Below, piece after piece: positions 44,601-55,512 of a stretch of DNA of 64,000 bases. Position 1 is the stretch's first letter; each line of letters begins with the position of its first letter. Under the pieces are notes generated by a model, which worked only from the letters and a program-made list of their open reading frames with translations, ran no database searches and was not told the DNA's origin. The translations under genes and the position numbers were made by a program. Source of the stretch: Trebouxia sp. TZW2008 (Eukaryota; Chlorophyta; Trebouxiophyceae; Trebouxiales; Trebouxiaceae); the NCBI GenBank assembly GCA_002118135.1, contig BDIU01000160.1, forward strand, positions 310,001 through 374,000, written 5' to 3'.

Positions 44601-47600
44601 TTATCTCTCTGACGCCGCACATCAGAAAAGGGATTTGAGCCATGCCTCTGCCATGAGCGAGGGCTGGCATCACTCTCACTTGCTTCTGCCCTCTGCAGGG
44701 CTTCTGCCCTGTTGACTGCTGCGGCGGCTGCCATGAGGAGGTCAGCTGCAGCAGCTGCCTCAGGATCTGCAGGGGCTGTTGCGTGCAAGGGCTCTGGGAA
44801 GTGGTCTGCTGGGGCTGTTGCAAGCAATGGGTCTGGGAAGTGGTCTGTGGAAGCCAGGCGGTCAGGGCTGCCAGGAGCTGCCCTGCCCTCTGTGTCCCCA
44901 GCCAAGCGATGAGGGCCAGCTGGAACTGCCCTGCCTTCAGCCGCTTGGGCCAATGCGGCATCCCCAGCCAGGCGGTGGAGGGCTGCTGGAACTGCCTTGC
45001 CCTCTGGCCTGCCCCCAGCCCCTGGGGCTGTGCCTGATGACGGGGCGTCCCCAGACAGGTCTGAGGACTTGCTGCGGTCCCTTGGCCTGTTGCGGTCTCT
45101 GGTGGCCATCTTGCCGTCAGCTGGCAAAGATCTGTCACGCCTGCACAGCAGACATGGACCAATGTCAAAACCTTGACAAGATATTGCTGCCAGTTGGCAG
45201 ACAACTGTCAGGCCTGCACAGCAGATGCAGACCACTGTCAACAATTTGAACAGACATTGTTGTCAGCTGGCTGAGATGTGTCACGCCTACACAGCATCAG
45301 CATACCAGAGTCAACAACATGGCAAGCAGACTGAACTCTGCTTTGTTTTTACTGTTTATCTTTTCTCTCCCAGCACACATGTGTCATGCAGAGCAAATGG
45401 CAATGATGTGCATCAGAACATGGCACACTCACTTCAGCATTAGCCGTGCTTGACACACGTTATCCCCGGAGCTCCCAATTAAGCCAAATCTGCTTGTAGA
45501 CATGACCATGCGTTGGCTGTGCAGACTGACTACGAGTTCAATTCTATGGTCTGTTGTGATTATGCATTTTGCAACGTGTGGCAGTGGTGAAGTTATGGCA
45601 AAGTTTTGACAGGTGATGCTCAGTCTGCATGCAGCTCTCGCTGCAAACATGCACCAGTACTTGAGCAGCATATACATGGCACATAGGGCTGATAATGGCT
45701 CCAACAACACAGGGTTTGCAGGACTTCATGCAGCTTCCACTTCATTGCATGTTGACCGAGCAGGCGGTCTCACACAGGGCCTTGGTCGTCAATTTGGATT
45801 GAGGATATTAAGGATGCCCATCATGCTTGCAGAATCAGCATCGGTAAAGTGCCTGACAAGGAAGCTTTTTTAGATGCAAAGAAAGACTGGTGCAAAATTC
45901 GAGAGGGAGAAGCCCCAGCTTGTGTGATACAGCAAGCTCAGGTCCTAGGCAAGATGAGGAGCCTGCTCGGCAAAGCGTTGAATGCAGCGAAGCTACAGGA
46001 TGCCTTGCACATGCCCTGTGCAAGGAGACACCCTGATTGCTGTGGAGATATCCACTTGAGAATCTGAAAGTTGCTTTTGGTTGCCAGACGCATTCACCTG
46101 CTTTCAAGCCAGGAAGTCCGTTGAGTCACATCTGGCTCCCTACCCCGGGCTTCAAATTTTGTTGATTGATCGATTGAAAGTAGCCAGATGCTGTCCAAAT
46201 CACAATTTGAAGCTAGTGGTTCTGCGATGAAAGCTGGTGAGGGCGCGACTTGCATCCCTGTCTGACTCTATGACAATATCACTTTGTTTTGAAAGCAGAC
46301 TTGTCCTGATTTGCTCAGTTCAGGTAGCTTTCATGCGTGATGCCAAGCCCTTGAGTTCTGCATCAGGTTCATTACGCCACCAGCAGTATGGGAAAGGATT
46401 AAAGCCAGCAGCACTGTGGCATGGCAGCAACGCTCAAGCCTGTGACTGCAAAGCTGAATGTGCATGGAGTATCAGCTTTGCCCAGATATCAGTTGCTGAC
46501 AATTGGCTTGACAGCAGGCAAGCCTAGCTGGCTGATGCAATGGGTGCCATCGAGTCACAAACAATGCAATGTCAAAACCACAAAGGATAAAAGGCAGAAC
46601 CCACAGGAGACACATGAAACAGCAAAGAAACGTTGAATTAAGTAGCTGTTGTTAGTGCTCTGCAGAACTTTTGTCGCTTTACTATACAGCAAGTTTCCTG
46701 GTTACTTACGTGAGGGTCTTGGGTGCATAGCCATGGATCTCCAGCCAGGTGCCAATGGGGCGGCCGTCATGCTGAATGCGCACCGTATACTTCCACTTCT
46801 TGGAGGCTGCCATGCCTGCAGACACCGCATATTTCAGCAAAATATCAAACATGCTGAAACGGCACTTGTCTGATATGCTGTGCTAGCTCAGTGCAAGTGG
46901 CTTGGGATTGTGACACAAAATGCAAAGGATGCAGAGTGTAAATGCTTGTCAGCTTCATTTGATGTACAGATTGTGCAAACTGCAGGTCATGCAAGTCGCG
47001 ATGAGTGTTTGCACCAGCTCAATTGTGCATTGTTGATATCATGATGCATGCTGCATGGAGTTAGCTCAACTTGAACAAGCATCGAGCTATGCATAGCACA
47101 GTCTGCCTGCTAGCACACGTAGCACACGAGTGCCCCTCAGACTCTGTGGGTGTCATGTCAACAGACAGCACAGCCACAGTCATGTAACACAGCCAGAGCA
47201 GTACCTGAATGCCGCTCGAACTCTGTGGGCGTCATGTCCACAAATGGCACACCCAGCTTGGCCGCCTTGTTCTGGCACAGCTTGCAGGTGCACACCATGC
47301 TCTGCTTCACCAGCAGAAACTTGCCCTGGTTTCCATTGCACTGCACCAACACATGCGCCGGCCACTGCCCATCAGTTGAGTCTTCAACAATGACCGCCTC
47401 ACCCTTCTTGGGGGGTACCACCCGGGGCGAGTCACTTGCTGAGTCAGCCTGGTCTGCTGTGCGCGCTGAGCCGGCTGCTTTTTGGCCTGAAAGGAGCAGG
47501 TGGGAATTGAACCGGGGCTCAGGGAGACGACCAGGCATCTGTTCAAGGCGCGGGGTGTCCCATGCGGCTATGTCGTCTGGAAGGGCTGACAGCGGCGGCT

Positions 47601-48717
47601 GAAACCCTGGCTGCAGCTCCCACCCATTAGGCTCATAGGGCTTGAGCGCTGCTCCTGCCCTTGCTGCGATAGTACCAGCCCTGGGTGCAGCAGCAGCAGC
47701 AGCAGCAGCAGCAGCTCTATGTCTTGGTGAGACTGCTGGTCTGTTGGCGCCCTGTGATGCAACTGCAGGGTGCATTTCAACAGTGGGTTGCTCACGTGAA
47801 GGGGCAGCTGCCGTGGATATGTCCTGGAGCCTGGCAGTGTCTGAGCCTGGATTTGTGCCTTTTGCTGAGGCGTGGTGCAGCAGACCGTGCTGGGAGTTGA
47901 CAGCAGGCCGCGATTTGACTGGGGTTTTGACTGGTTTTGGGTTTGCCTGAGTGCTGCTTGCCTCTGTTGTGTTGACAACAGGCTGCTGAGAGAGAGGCTG
48001 AAGCCTGGGCTTGGCCTGAAGCCGAAACGCTGGGTGCTGAGTGTATTCTGACCTTGGGCCGGTGGCCTTGACTGTTAGTGCTGCAGTAGTCCCATCAGGC
48101 TTTAGAAACTGGTGAGGCCTGATTGCGTTAGGCCTTGCGACAACATTACCAGGCTGAGCTGCTGCTGCTGCGTGTGGTTCACCCTTGCCTGCTTGCTGTC
48201 CAGGCTGTGCAACTGTGGCTAGCTCTGGCCCCTGTACAGCAACTTTGCTGGGGTTTGCGCTAGTTGCAGGCCCTGCGTTGGCGTCCCTAACAGCAGCAGA
48301 GGGATGAGACGACAAAGGTGCCGCCTGTTGGAGAGGTAGTGCTGGTGCAATGGGTTTGTCAGCTGAAGGAACAACTGATGCTGCAGGTGTGCTTTCCCTA
48401 GGCTGGTGACTACCAGCAGGTAGCTGCTTACGACCAGCAGGCTCAGCAGGCTCAGCATGTGGTGGTGCTGCCTTATCAGATGCGTCAAGAACATCGGAGC
48501 CTGATGCTGCTGAGTTGATGGCTCTGTGAGGAAGGCTGCCGCTGCTGGCACGGTCAAGAGGCGCCATCAGGTCTTTGCCATAGCCATTGGTGATTTCTGA
48601 CAGTGCTGTCATGGTGCGGTCCCAGTCTGAAGGCTGGCTGCCGTTGTGCTGAGCTAGCAGACTCAGCAAAGTCTCTGCAGGGTTGTTCAGCTGTGTTGTC
48701 AGCTGGCCCTGATCCAT
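36013..48717 (-). CDS. SAND plus extended-PHD chromatin/transcription regulator
   Basis: Seventeen exons in gene order: 48717-47205, 46815-46710, 45140-44532, 44309-44198, 43645-43429, 42936-42803, 42321-42167, 41501-41325, 40943-40859, 40516-40390, 40006-39887, 39483-39195, 38415-38271, 37768-37598, 37105-36952, 36651-36421 and 36116-36013. All phases close, giving 1482 residues. After about 450 disordered residues, with a poly-Ala run from a GCA repeat, comes a SAND domain (about 455-535: MTPTEFERHSG, then KKWKYTVRI and GRPIGTWLE). It carries a CxC-x2-C cluster just before. An extended PHD finger spans about 1216-1327: CALC, WVHSQCALW, KCKEC, FHLPCAR, final CPHH. The C-terminus has a Cys/Lys motif (RKGKCGS, TKCRRK). 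A role in nuclear DNA binding and histone reading is inferred. A possible additional 5' coding exon is listed separately. Confidence 0.85.
36345..36366 (-). repeat. upstream copy of the last acceptor of the SAND/ePHD gene
   Basis: On the minus strand GCTTTTTCAGGGAGATGTGC repeats the sequence GCTGTTTCAGGGAGATGTGC that precedes the last exon at 36116, about 230 bp away. Confidence 0.7.
37140..37235 (-). repeat. upstream copy of 5' edge of exon 37105-36952
   Basis: On the minus strand GCCTCAG is followed by a copy encoding VVTCPLHRSDRAYRNAR, about 127 bp upstream of the real exon encoding VVTCPHHRSDRAFCNAR. It carries the last zinc-ligand residues of the ePHD and then meets a stop. Confidence 0.9.
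38085..38155 (-). repeat. downstream copy of 3' edge of exon 38415-38271
   Basis: On the minus strand the copy has TCTGCCATCCAG, CCAATCCCAGTGCGCCCTCT and TGGTCCTCTGAG followed by GTCAGTAC, matching the real exon end and its GTCAGC donor. A small deletion shifts the frame. Confidence 0.85.
38519..38603 (+). repeat. GA dinucleotide microsatellite
   Basis: About 80 bp of GA with a few interruptions, in the intron between 39194 and 38416. Confidence 0.95.
38960..39130 (-). repeat. two downstream copies of 3' edge of exon 39483-39195
   Basis: Plus-strand reading: the real junction GAGTCATTACTTGGTGCCTT at 39186 is echoed at about 38967 (GAGTCATTTCTTGGTGCCTT) and at about 39083 (CAACTACTTGGTGTCTTTTG). 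Each is followed by CTCCAGCCTGGC or TTCCAGCCTGGC from the exon body. Confidence 0.85.
41040..41090 (-). repeat. upstream copy of 5' edge of exon 40943-40859
   Basis: On the minus strand GTGCAG-GGCTGAGCTGGAGACTG copies GTGCAG-GGCTGAGCTGGAGGCTG of the real exon, about 144 bp upstream, with acceptor retained. Confidence 0.85.
42380..42453 (-). repeat. upstream copy of 5' edge of exon 42321-42167, possible alternative exon
   Basis: On the minus strand TGTGTGCAG is followed by an open frame encoding GDAQSEGEANDSGNGNG, nearly the same as the real exon (GDAQSDGEANDSGNGNG). Its acceptor follows a CA-repeat tract (42463-42487). The copy breaks off after encoding NCNPELP and has no obvious donor. Confidence 0.85.
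42463..42487 (+). repeat. CA dinucleotide microsatellite
   Basis: Twelve CA units directly upstream, in gene sense, of a pseudo-exon of the SAND/ePHD gene. Confidence 0.9.
43185..43335 (-). repeat. two downstream copies of 3' edge of exon 43645-43429
   Basis: The copy at about 43185-43255 encodes LLPLDATCDPEAHEGA, matching LLPLDATFDPETHEGA of the exon. The donor GCTG-GTAAGTTCTGC has become GCTGTTGAGTTCTGC and is lost. A shorter copy lies at about 43295-43330, where the junction reads GTGCTGGCAAGTTCTATC. Confidence 0.85.
45190..45295 (-). repeat. two upstream copies of 5' edge of exon 45140-44532
   Basis: Plus-strand reading: the real boundary GTCAGCTGGCAAAGATCTGT with CACGCCTGCACAGCAG is echoed at about 45190-45230 (CAGTTGGCAGACAACTGTCA, GGCCTGCACAGCAG) and at 45258-45295 (GTCAGCTGGCTGAGATGTGT, CACGCCTACACAGCA). 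Confidence 0.8.
47687..47718 (+). repeat. coding GCA repeat (poly-Ala)
   Basis: About ten GCA units lie in the first exon of the SAND/ePHD gene and encode a run of about ten alanines on the minus strand. Confidence 0.9.
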
Positions 48718-48732
48718 CAATGGACGTGTGGT

Positions 48733-49645
48733 GCTAGTGGGAAGGCATTGCTGAGCAGCGAAGGGACAGGGGTCAGCTGGTTTGCTGCCTGTAGCACAGG
48801 AACGCAGCAGCTTGAGGTGGAGTTCTTGATTGCGCTTGCTGTCTGATCTAAGGAGGCGATAGGACTTTAGCTGACTGACATCACTAGGCAGCAGCCATGC
48901 AACAGCCAGAGACCTTTGACTGCCTTGAAGTCAATCAGCTGGCTAGGCAACACCTCAAGTCAAGGCAACGTGCTGTCAGCAGATGATGTGACCACAGCAA
49001 GAGATGAACACAGGCAACAATAAGCTGTCGCGCCTGATCAATCTGCACACATATCGCACCGACAACAGCAAAGCAAGATGAAAACTCGTCGCGATGAGCG
49101 TGGCAGTAGGCGCGGATCAGAGACTGACGCCTTCAAGCGGTCATAAAGCTGTGCCGCGGACGATGCTCGAGCGGAAGATTGCAATAGATCAAGCGCATCG
49201 ATAAGCTGCCTCACCTACGTCCGTTCTGCGCAGGGTCCTGGTCAACTTCCCTCAAGGAGCATCGTCGAACCGCGACATACGGCAACCAAAACAAGTCGTC
49301 TTGCGTCGCTACGACACGGTCGGTCTGTTTCGAAACCTTCTGGTTGCGCAGTAGCTCCCAAGCACCGTATGACTCGCGTTGAAAGTCAGCTGAGGAAGCA
49401 GGCCTGCCAGCCTTTTGAAAGTTGAGGACGCTGTAGGCTGAGCGCTGGTCCCACACTACGCGCTTCCGGCTCCTATTGGCATACGCATCCGATGCCGAGG
49501 CATTCGCGACCGCTTGTGAACTCCGGGACGTCACCTTGTAACCGACAACAACGCCTGCTGCGGTCCGGACCCGCCGTGCAATTATTGCAATTGCAAGGGC
49601 GATTTTCAATATTTGGACGAATTTCCAGTTAAATCCAGTCAGCAT
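48733..49645 (-). CDS. possible extra 5' coding exon(s) of the SAND/ePHD gene
   Basis: An ATG-led frame from 49645 down to 49215 encodes 143 residues with a hydrophobic stretch (ILKIALAIAIIA). It ends at a good donor (AG-GTGAGG). Joining it to the acceptor CACTAG before 48733 keeps the frame into the start used for the main model. It could equally be a 5'UTR exon in the CpG-rich promoter patch. The phase match alone has a one-in-three chance. Confidence 0.3.
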
Positions 49646-49851
49646 TTCATAGACGTTGGCAGCTTGGCTGTCTAGCGAGCCAATCAAATTTGGTCACTGC
49701 ATGCAACTGCAGTGCACTTCAGGCGCAAGGGACAAGCCTTCTCAAGTACATTTCACCATCGTTGCTCAACTCTGGCAAGCCAACATTGTACAAGGCTTGC
49801 AGGCACATGCAGCTTTGGTCTCATTCGAAAGCAGCATAAGGTCAACAGTCA

Positions 49852-52800
49852 TCACAAGGCTTTTGGATGCTCAATAGGGTGTAGCTCCTGAAATAGCTGA
49901 GCAAAGCGTCCAGGAGAGTGTTTCCTCTCTGATGCTGTTTGTGTTGACATGCTATGTGCATCTCGCCCCCTCAGCTGCAGCATTTTTGTCCCTGCTGCCG
50001 TGACCCCATCTATAGCAGCAGTGGCTCTGTCAACATGGTTTCTCTCTTGAGAGCATGCAGCAAGTCTGGCATGCAAATCCTCCAAAGCTCTTGCTTTGTC
50101 CCTAGGGCTGCTGACTCTGCCAGCATCAGTTGCCAGAATTTTGTCATCATCACCAAAACGCATCAGCAGTTTGTCAGCTCTGCATGCGGCTTCAAGACAA
50201 GTGTTGCGGTCTACTTGCACTTCCTTCAACTGCCTGAGCAGTCTCTCCTCTGTCTCCTTGCTTTCCTCCTTCACCACTCTCAGCTGAGCCTGAAAGCCAG
50301 TGAGTTTGATGTCACGCATGAGTAGCAACAAGCACCTGGTGGGCATCAAAGTGCTGTGTTGCATCAGACTGCTGTGAAGGTGCAATGTACATGAGTGCAC
50401 ATGTGCAGTGCTGAGATGAGAGTGAATGCAAATTCACAGTGATAAGCCTTAGCAACACAATTGAACTGCACCCTTTGCAATTTTGAGCTTTGTCATGGCA
50501 ACACTTGCTAAGCGTGACCGCAGCACTGCTGCACTGCAAACTTACCTGCAGGACTGCTGCATGCTGCTTTTCAGCAACCAGCCAGCTCTGCAGAGAAGCC
50601 CTTTCTCTCAGGAGCTCACCCTTGTCCGCTGCCATCTGCATTACCAAAAAAGTATGCTGCTTTTGCCTTGCGCCAGTGCTTGCAGCATGAACGTAGAAGC
50701 CAGAGACAGCTTTCCTTTGTTCAGAAACCACACACAAATGCAAAGTACATGTCAGCAACAACAACTGACTGTGTAGGTGATACAGCAGCAGCTGAGTCAT
50801 ACATCTTGTATCATCTTGCAAGCAAAAGTTTGTATGGAAGTGCAACATGCTGCTGCATTCCATTTGTCACATGACATCTGTTTCAGACAGCTGCAGCAAT
50901 GAGCAGCAAACAATCTTGCATGCTGTGAAGCAGGACTACAGCTGGCAGCGTTGCAATGAGGCAGACACATCAAACTCAGATCACATCAAGGGCTATAAAC
51001 AGCTGTACACCTTGTCATGCTCAGACTGGAGGCCTTTGACCAAGTGCTCAGTGCACTCCTCAAGCCTTTCAAGCTTGTCGTGTTCACTGCGCTCCCGGCT
51101 TCTTGACAGCTCCAGTTCAGCAACCCTACACAACACAAAGCTTGAGGTGGATGCAATACAAAGATAGGCATACAATCATTGACAAAAGCTATGTGCAAAG
51201 CTCTGATCCATGCAAGCATGCATGGTGTCAAGCCACTTTACTGGGCATGCAGAGTTCTTTAGCATGCCTCAAATATCTCAATCCACCAGAATGCAACATT
51301 GCATGACTGTGCGCTAGACCATATGCGCCATCTTGAATCATTGCAGACTAGGTAAGTGATATTGGCAGCCAAAAACCCTCCTAGCCACACAAAGGTCAGA
51401 ATCTATGAAGTTGGGCTGGTGACACTTTATGCGTGTTGAGCAGTCATGATCAGCATGCGACACAAATGAGCTGCTGAAGGCAGGGACAGGAGCACTTGTG
51501 CAAAACAACATTTTGAACAGCAGAGGCAGGCTACCTGCTGCGTGATGTGGCCAGCTGACCATGAAGGCTGGTGATGTCCTCATGCCTGTCACGCAGAATG
51601 TCCTCAAGTTCCCTGCATGCAAAGCTGAGTTGACTGCTGAACGACAATAAGGCTCTTTGTGAGCTGTCCTTTCCCTGCACAAGACCCAAGCCACAGCCGA
51701 CTTTGACTTTTCTGTATGCGTTGTGCTCAACGTTCAGGGGCTGTCAGCACATGCGCATCATGACACACACTACACAGTTTGGAATAGAGCGCCTTCATGC
51801 CAGAATTGCTTGACCAAACTAGCAAGGAACACCTGAGCGTAGCTCATTCTTGGCCTTGTCAAAAAATCTAGGCCACATGCACCTGGCACCTGTGTTAGAT
51901 TTTTTGGACCCATGATCTCCATGGAAGCTTTTGTTGTAAGCTGACTACACAACGCAGTCCATATACATTCAGAGCAATTGACATATTTGTGTGCAATGTC
52001 GGCAACCTCACATAATGTGTACATGTCTGTGTGTTTGCACCTTCACATGGTTTGTCTCTGTGCATGCAGAAGTGCTTGCATGTAAGCATTTCTTATTATA
52101 CTTGATGCATGTGGGTATGTAAAGCACCTGAGCTGGGCATTCAGCACCTTATGCTGATCAGGTAATGCCCAAGCATTCACCTGCATTGTTACACAGTCTG
52201 TGCACATGTTTGTACAGGACGCATGTGAGTGTGTGGGAAGGCACCTGAGTTGCGCCTGCAGCACCTCACAGTCATCAGAGCGGGCGTGGCGGGAAGCCTC
52301 CAACCGCCGCACCTCCTTCCTGTAGGAGTGCAGCTTCTCCTGCAGCCGCTTGTTCTCGCGAGTCACCTCAGCAGCAACTTCCAGCTTGGCTTCTGCCCCA
52401 CTACGCTGCCTGGGCACAACACAAGCATCGTCAGCATCATGACCCTCATTATTGACATGCTGGCAACTGAGGTTCCAAGACCAGGCTAGGTGCAATGACA
52501 GCATATGAGCACAATGGTACATTTTCATAAACAGCTGAAGCAGTGGGTACATTGCAGCTTTGCAGCAAATCATATCTTGCTGTCGCACACCAAAGCTCAC
52601 AGGTGACAAGGTAAACATGCGCATATGGCTTACAAGGAGCTGCAAAGCCCCCAACACATACATCTGCAAGTCCTACTGCATTCGCAAGCCAGGGGTCATC
52701 AAGCAATACGCTACTCCTGACTCAAATGCAGCGCTTGTGGGCACTGCAAAAGGACTTTGCACTGCAGTGACTAACAACTGCAAATTGCACCTGCGCTCTG

Positions 52801-55512
52801 TGGCTACATCATCCTGCAGCTCAGCAATCTTGGCAGCTCCAGACTCAGCAGCCTGCTCCCACAGCCTGGCCTGCTTTGTGCTGCTGCCCAGCTGCTGCCG
52901 CACGTCTTCAAGTTGCTCCACTGCCTGCAGACGCCTGTGTGCCTCCTCACACAGTGACTGCTGCAGTGCTTTGTATGCTGCTGACCCCTGCATAAAGCAC
53001 AACACACCGTTTGGCCTCATGCAGCGCCTTATCTGGTCGCGGTGGGGCTGAGCTGCTGTTGCACATCCTCAAGCTGCTCGACTGCCTGCAGACGCCTGTG
53101 TGCCTCCTCACACAGCGACTGCTGTATGCTGTTGACCCCTGCCAAAAGCGCAGTGGTATGATTGAATTCATGATATGATGCAGCCTTTGTATTTCAAATG
53201 CGTGTGTCGTTACTGTGAAGTTTGTGCATTGAAACAGCTGCGGACAATGGTAAAGTAAATGCTGCACCATGTCAATCAGACAGAGTATTCACACGCAAGG
53301 TGCATCTTTGCAGGCAAGCCAAACAAAGCATGCCTGACTAGGCTTGTGCGCCTACAGGCATGTAGCCTGTCATGGCATGCTCAGTCTGAACAGTTTTTGA
53401 AGAGCAAGCCTGTGCACAAACAAGACACAGCCACATAGAAAGAGCATGGCAGGCTGTTGTCATGTGATTCACATGCATGCAACATCTCTTGCCTGCTGCT
53501 CAGCTTCCACCCTGTCATGCAGCTTTGCTGCATTGCTGTCCTTCAGCTGAGCATACATAAAACATTGCATCACAGACAGATCAATGCATGCTGTTGCCAC
53601 CTGAACACGTGCGAGCAGTAGTTGTCACTGCTGCTCAGCTTTCATCCTATCATGCAGCTGCTTTGAACCTGCATTGCTGTCCTTCAGCTCAACAAACACA
53701 ACACAGTGCGTCACAGACAGATCGATGCATGCTGTTGCCACCTGAACAAGTGCGAGCAGTACCTCTCACTGCTGCTCAGCTTTCATCCTGTCATGCAGCT
53801 GCTTTTGACCTGCATTGCTGTCCTTCAGCTCAACAAACACAACACAGTGCGTCACAGACACATCAGTGCATGCTGTTGCCACATGCAAAAGTGAGCGCAG
53901 CATTCCCCACCTGCTGCTCAGCTTCCATCCTGTCATGCAGCTGCTCCAAAGCTACACTGCTGTCCTTCAGCTGACTCAGCAGCCAGCCATTGTCCCTGTG
54001 CAGCTGATGCAACAAGCTGCTGACCTCAGATTTTGTCAGCTGATGCATCTTTTTGCCTGCTGCAATCGCTGCATTGGCTGCAGCCATATGCTTTGCCACA
54101 TTGGGGACTTTTGCCTGCTGCTTCGGCTGCCTGATGGGTCCTGATACATCAAAGGCTGGCTGAGCGGCTGAGGCTGCTAGTGCTTCCAAAGCAAGCGCTG
54201 CACGGGAGCATGATGTGTTGGGTGGGAAGCCTGCTGGCCTGGGTTTGCCTGTAAGCCTGGCCCACGCAAGCTCTTCTTGCAAAGCCTGAATGAACACAAA
54301 CGTCTCATGATGAGTACCAATGCTGTAATGACAGGATTTGGGCTTATGAAAGTGCTCGTGTGAAGCTTTGAATGAGGACGTATACATGCAGGCCAAGCTT
54401 GCTCCAAGCCTGTCAGCCTGTCAGTACAGCACTCAGTCCTCATGAATATATATGTTTGATACAACTTATCCATCTTATAGTACACTTATATATAAAAGCC
54501 TGCATGAACCCATGTCTAATCAATGTTGAGTGTTGTACTGACAGGCTGTGTGCCAGTCTGATCTGCAAAGCCAAAATCAGCGCACAAATGGTGATGAGTG
54601 ACAAGTGCGTCGCTGACAGACATTCGGCAGACTTTTTCTGCAAAGCCTGACTGAGCAAACTTGTGATATGATGACTGCCATATGATGTGTTGACAGGCTT
54701 CCAGCCAAGAGGCAGGATGCACAAGCGGATACAATGAGGATCTGTGCTGAATGCAGAGAATACGCTGTGAGCGCTAGGGGGGTGGGGGCTCTCACCATAG
54801 CGTGCAGCTTGGCTTTGCGGCACTCTCGCTGCTTGTGCGCCAGCTCATTAACCAGCTTGTTCACGGCTGACGCTCTGTACTTGTCATAACCATGCTTTGC
54901 AGAGCTGCTATGGGCAGGGGAGTGTTGGTGCTGATGTGCAGGGCTGCAAGGTCTGGAATTTTGCCTGCGGTCTACAGATTCTGCATGCCTGTGCTGGTCC
55001 TCATCTGCAGCTTCAACGCTGCTACTGCCAGCTTCAGACTGTGAGCAGCTCTCAGCAACACAAGGCGCAGCAGCCTTATGTTCCACACAGAAGTGATGCT
55101 GACTTCTCAACGGCTGTGTAGCCTTGGAGGTGCTCTTGCTGCCCTGTCTGTCAGAGCGTTTAGACCCCTGACACTGCAAGCAGAACCCGAGCTGTGCCAA
55201 TGCAGCTTCTACTGCCCAGTACACAGCAGCACAGCCCAGCCACCACAAGATTGTCCGCAACGAGGCAGAGTTGCAGTTGCAGAAACTTTGGCAAGTTACC
55301 TGCAACAAGCGCCGCTTGATTATGTCGATTCTCAAGTCGAGCTGATGCTCGGCACAAAGGTCTCCTGAGTCAATCGTGGCCTGGTCGTCAAAAGCACAGT
55401 CTTTTTGCAGAGCGGTGGAGGTGCGCAAGCAGCTAGATGGCGTGCGATTGACGTCCGATTTCAGGCGAAAAGCTGCAGATGCAGGTCTCGCGTCAGCAGC
55501 TCCATGCGGCAT
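49852..55512 (-). CDS. coiled-coil protein of unknown function
   Basis: Nine exons in gene order: 55512-55300, 55173-54796, 54285-53911, 52987-52791, 52409-52245, 51612-51535, 51125-51011, 50635-50546 and 50289-49852; phases close to 682 residues. After a Ser/His/Ala-rich N-terminus most of the protein is heptad-like and charged, for example LCEEAHRRLQAVEQLEDVRQ, RENKRLQEKLHSYRKEVRRL, VKEESKETEERLLRQLKEVQ and RALEDLHARLAACSQE. The C-terminus (FAQLFQELHPIEHP) ends at a TAG. The composition suits a structural or centriole/cilium-type coiled coil, but no named family could be assigned. Three introns carry copies of exon edges. The start is the first ATG in a CpG-rich patch and faces a divergent frame. 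Confidence 0.8.
52124..52155 (-). repeat. downstream copy of 3' edge of exon 52409-52245
   Basis: On the minus strand GTGCTGAATGCCCAGCTCAG followed by GTGCTTTAC copies GTGCTGCAGGCGCAACTCAG followed by GTGCCTTCC of the real exon end, donor included. Confidence 0.8.
53040..53148 (-). repeat. upstream copy of 5' part of exon 52987-52791
   Basis: On the minus strand the copy encodes QQSLCEEAHRRLQAVEQLED, as the exon does, followed by VQQQLS. It is preceded by GGCAGGGGTCA where the exon has ATGCAG-GGGTCA, so the acceptor is retained in modified form. The copy is 9 bp shorter at its start and then frameshifts. Confidence 0.85.
53480..53840 (-). repeat. three downstream copies of 3' edge of exon 54285-53911
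   Basis: Units at about 53490-53553, 53618-53695 and 53763-53840 repeat the exon end (plus-strand phrases CTGCTGCTCAGCTTYCAYCCT, GTCATGCAGCTGCT, CATTGCTGTCCTTCAGCT). The flanking intron phrase CAGACAGATCAATGCATGCTG is also repeated. Junctions have changed to CAG-GCAAGAG and GCA-GTGAG types. Confidence 0.9.

Noticed and set aside
2041..54200. CRISPR array or phage-like repeat-spacer structure among the many repeats
   Set aside because: Repeat units vary in length, are diverged, and match adjoining exons; the genome is eukaryotic.
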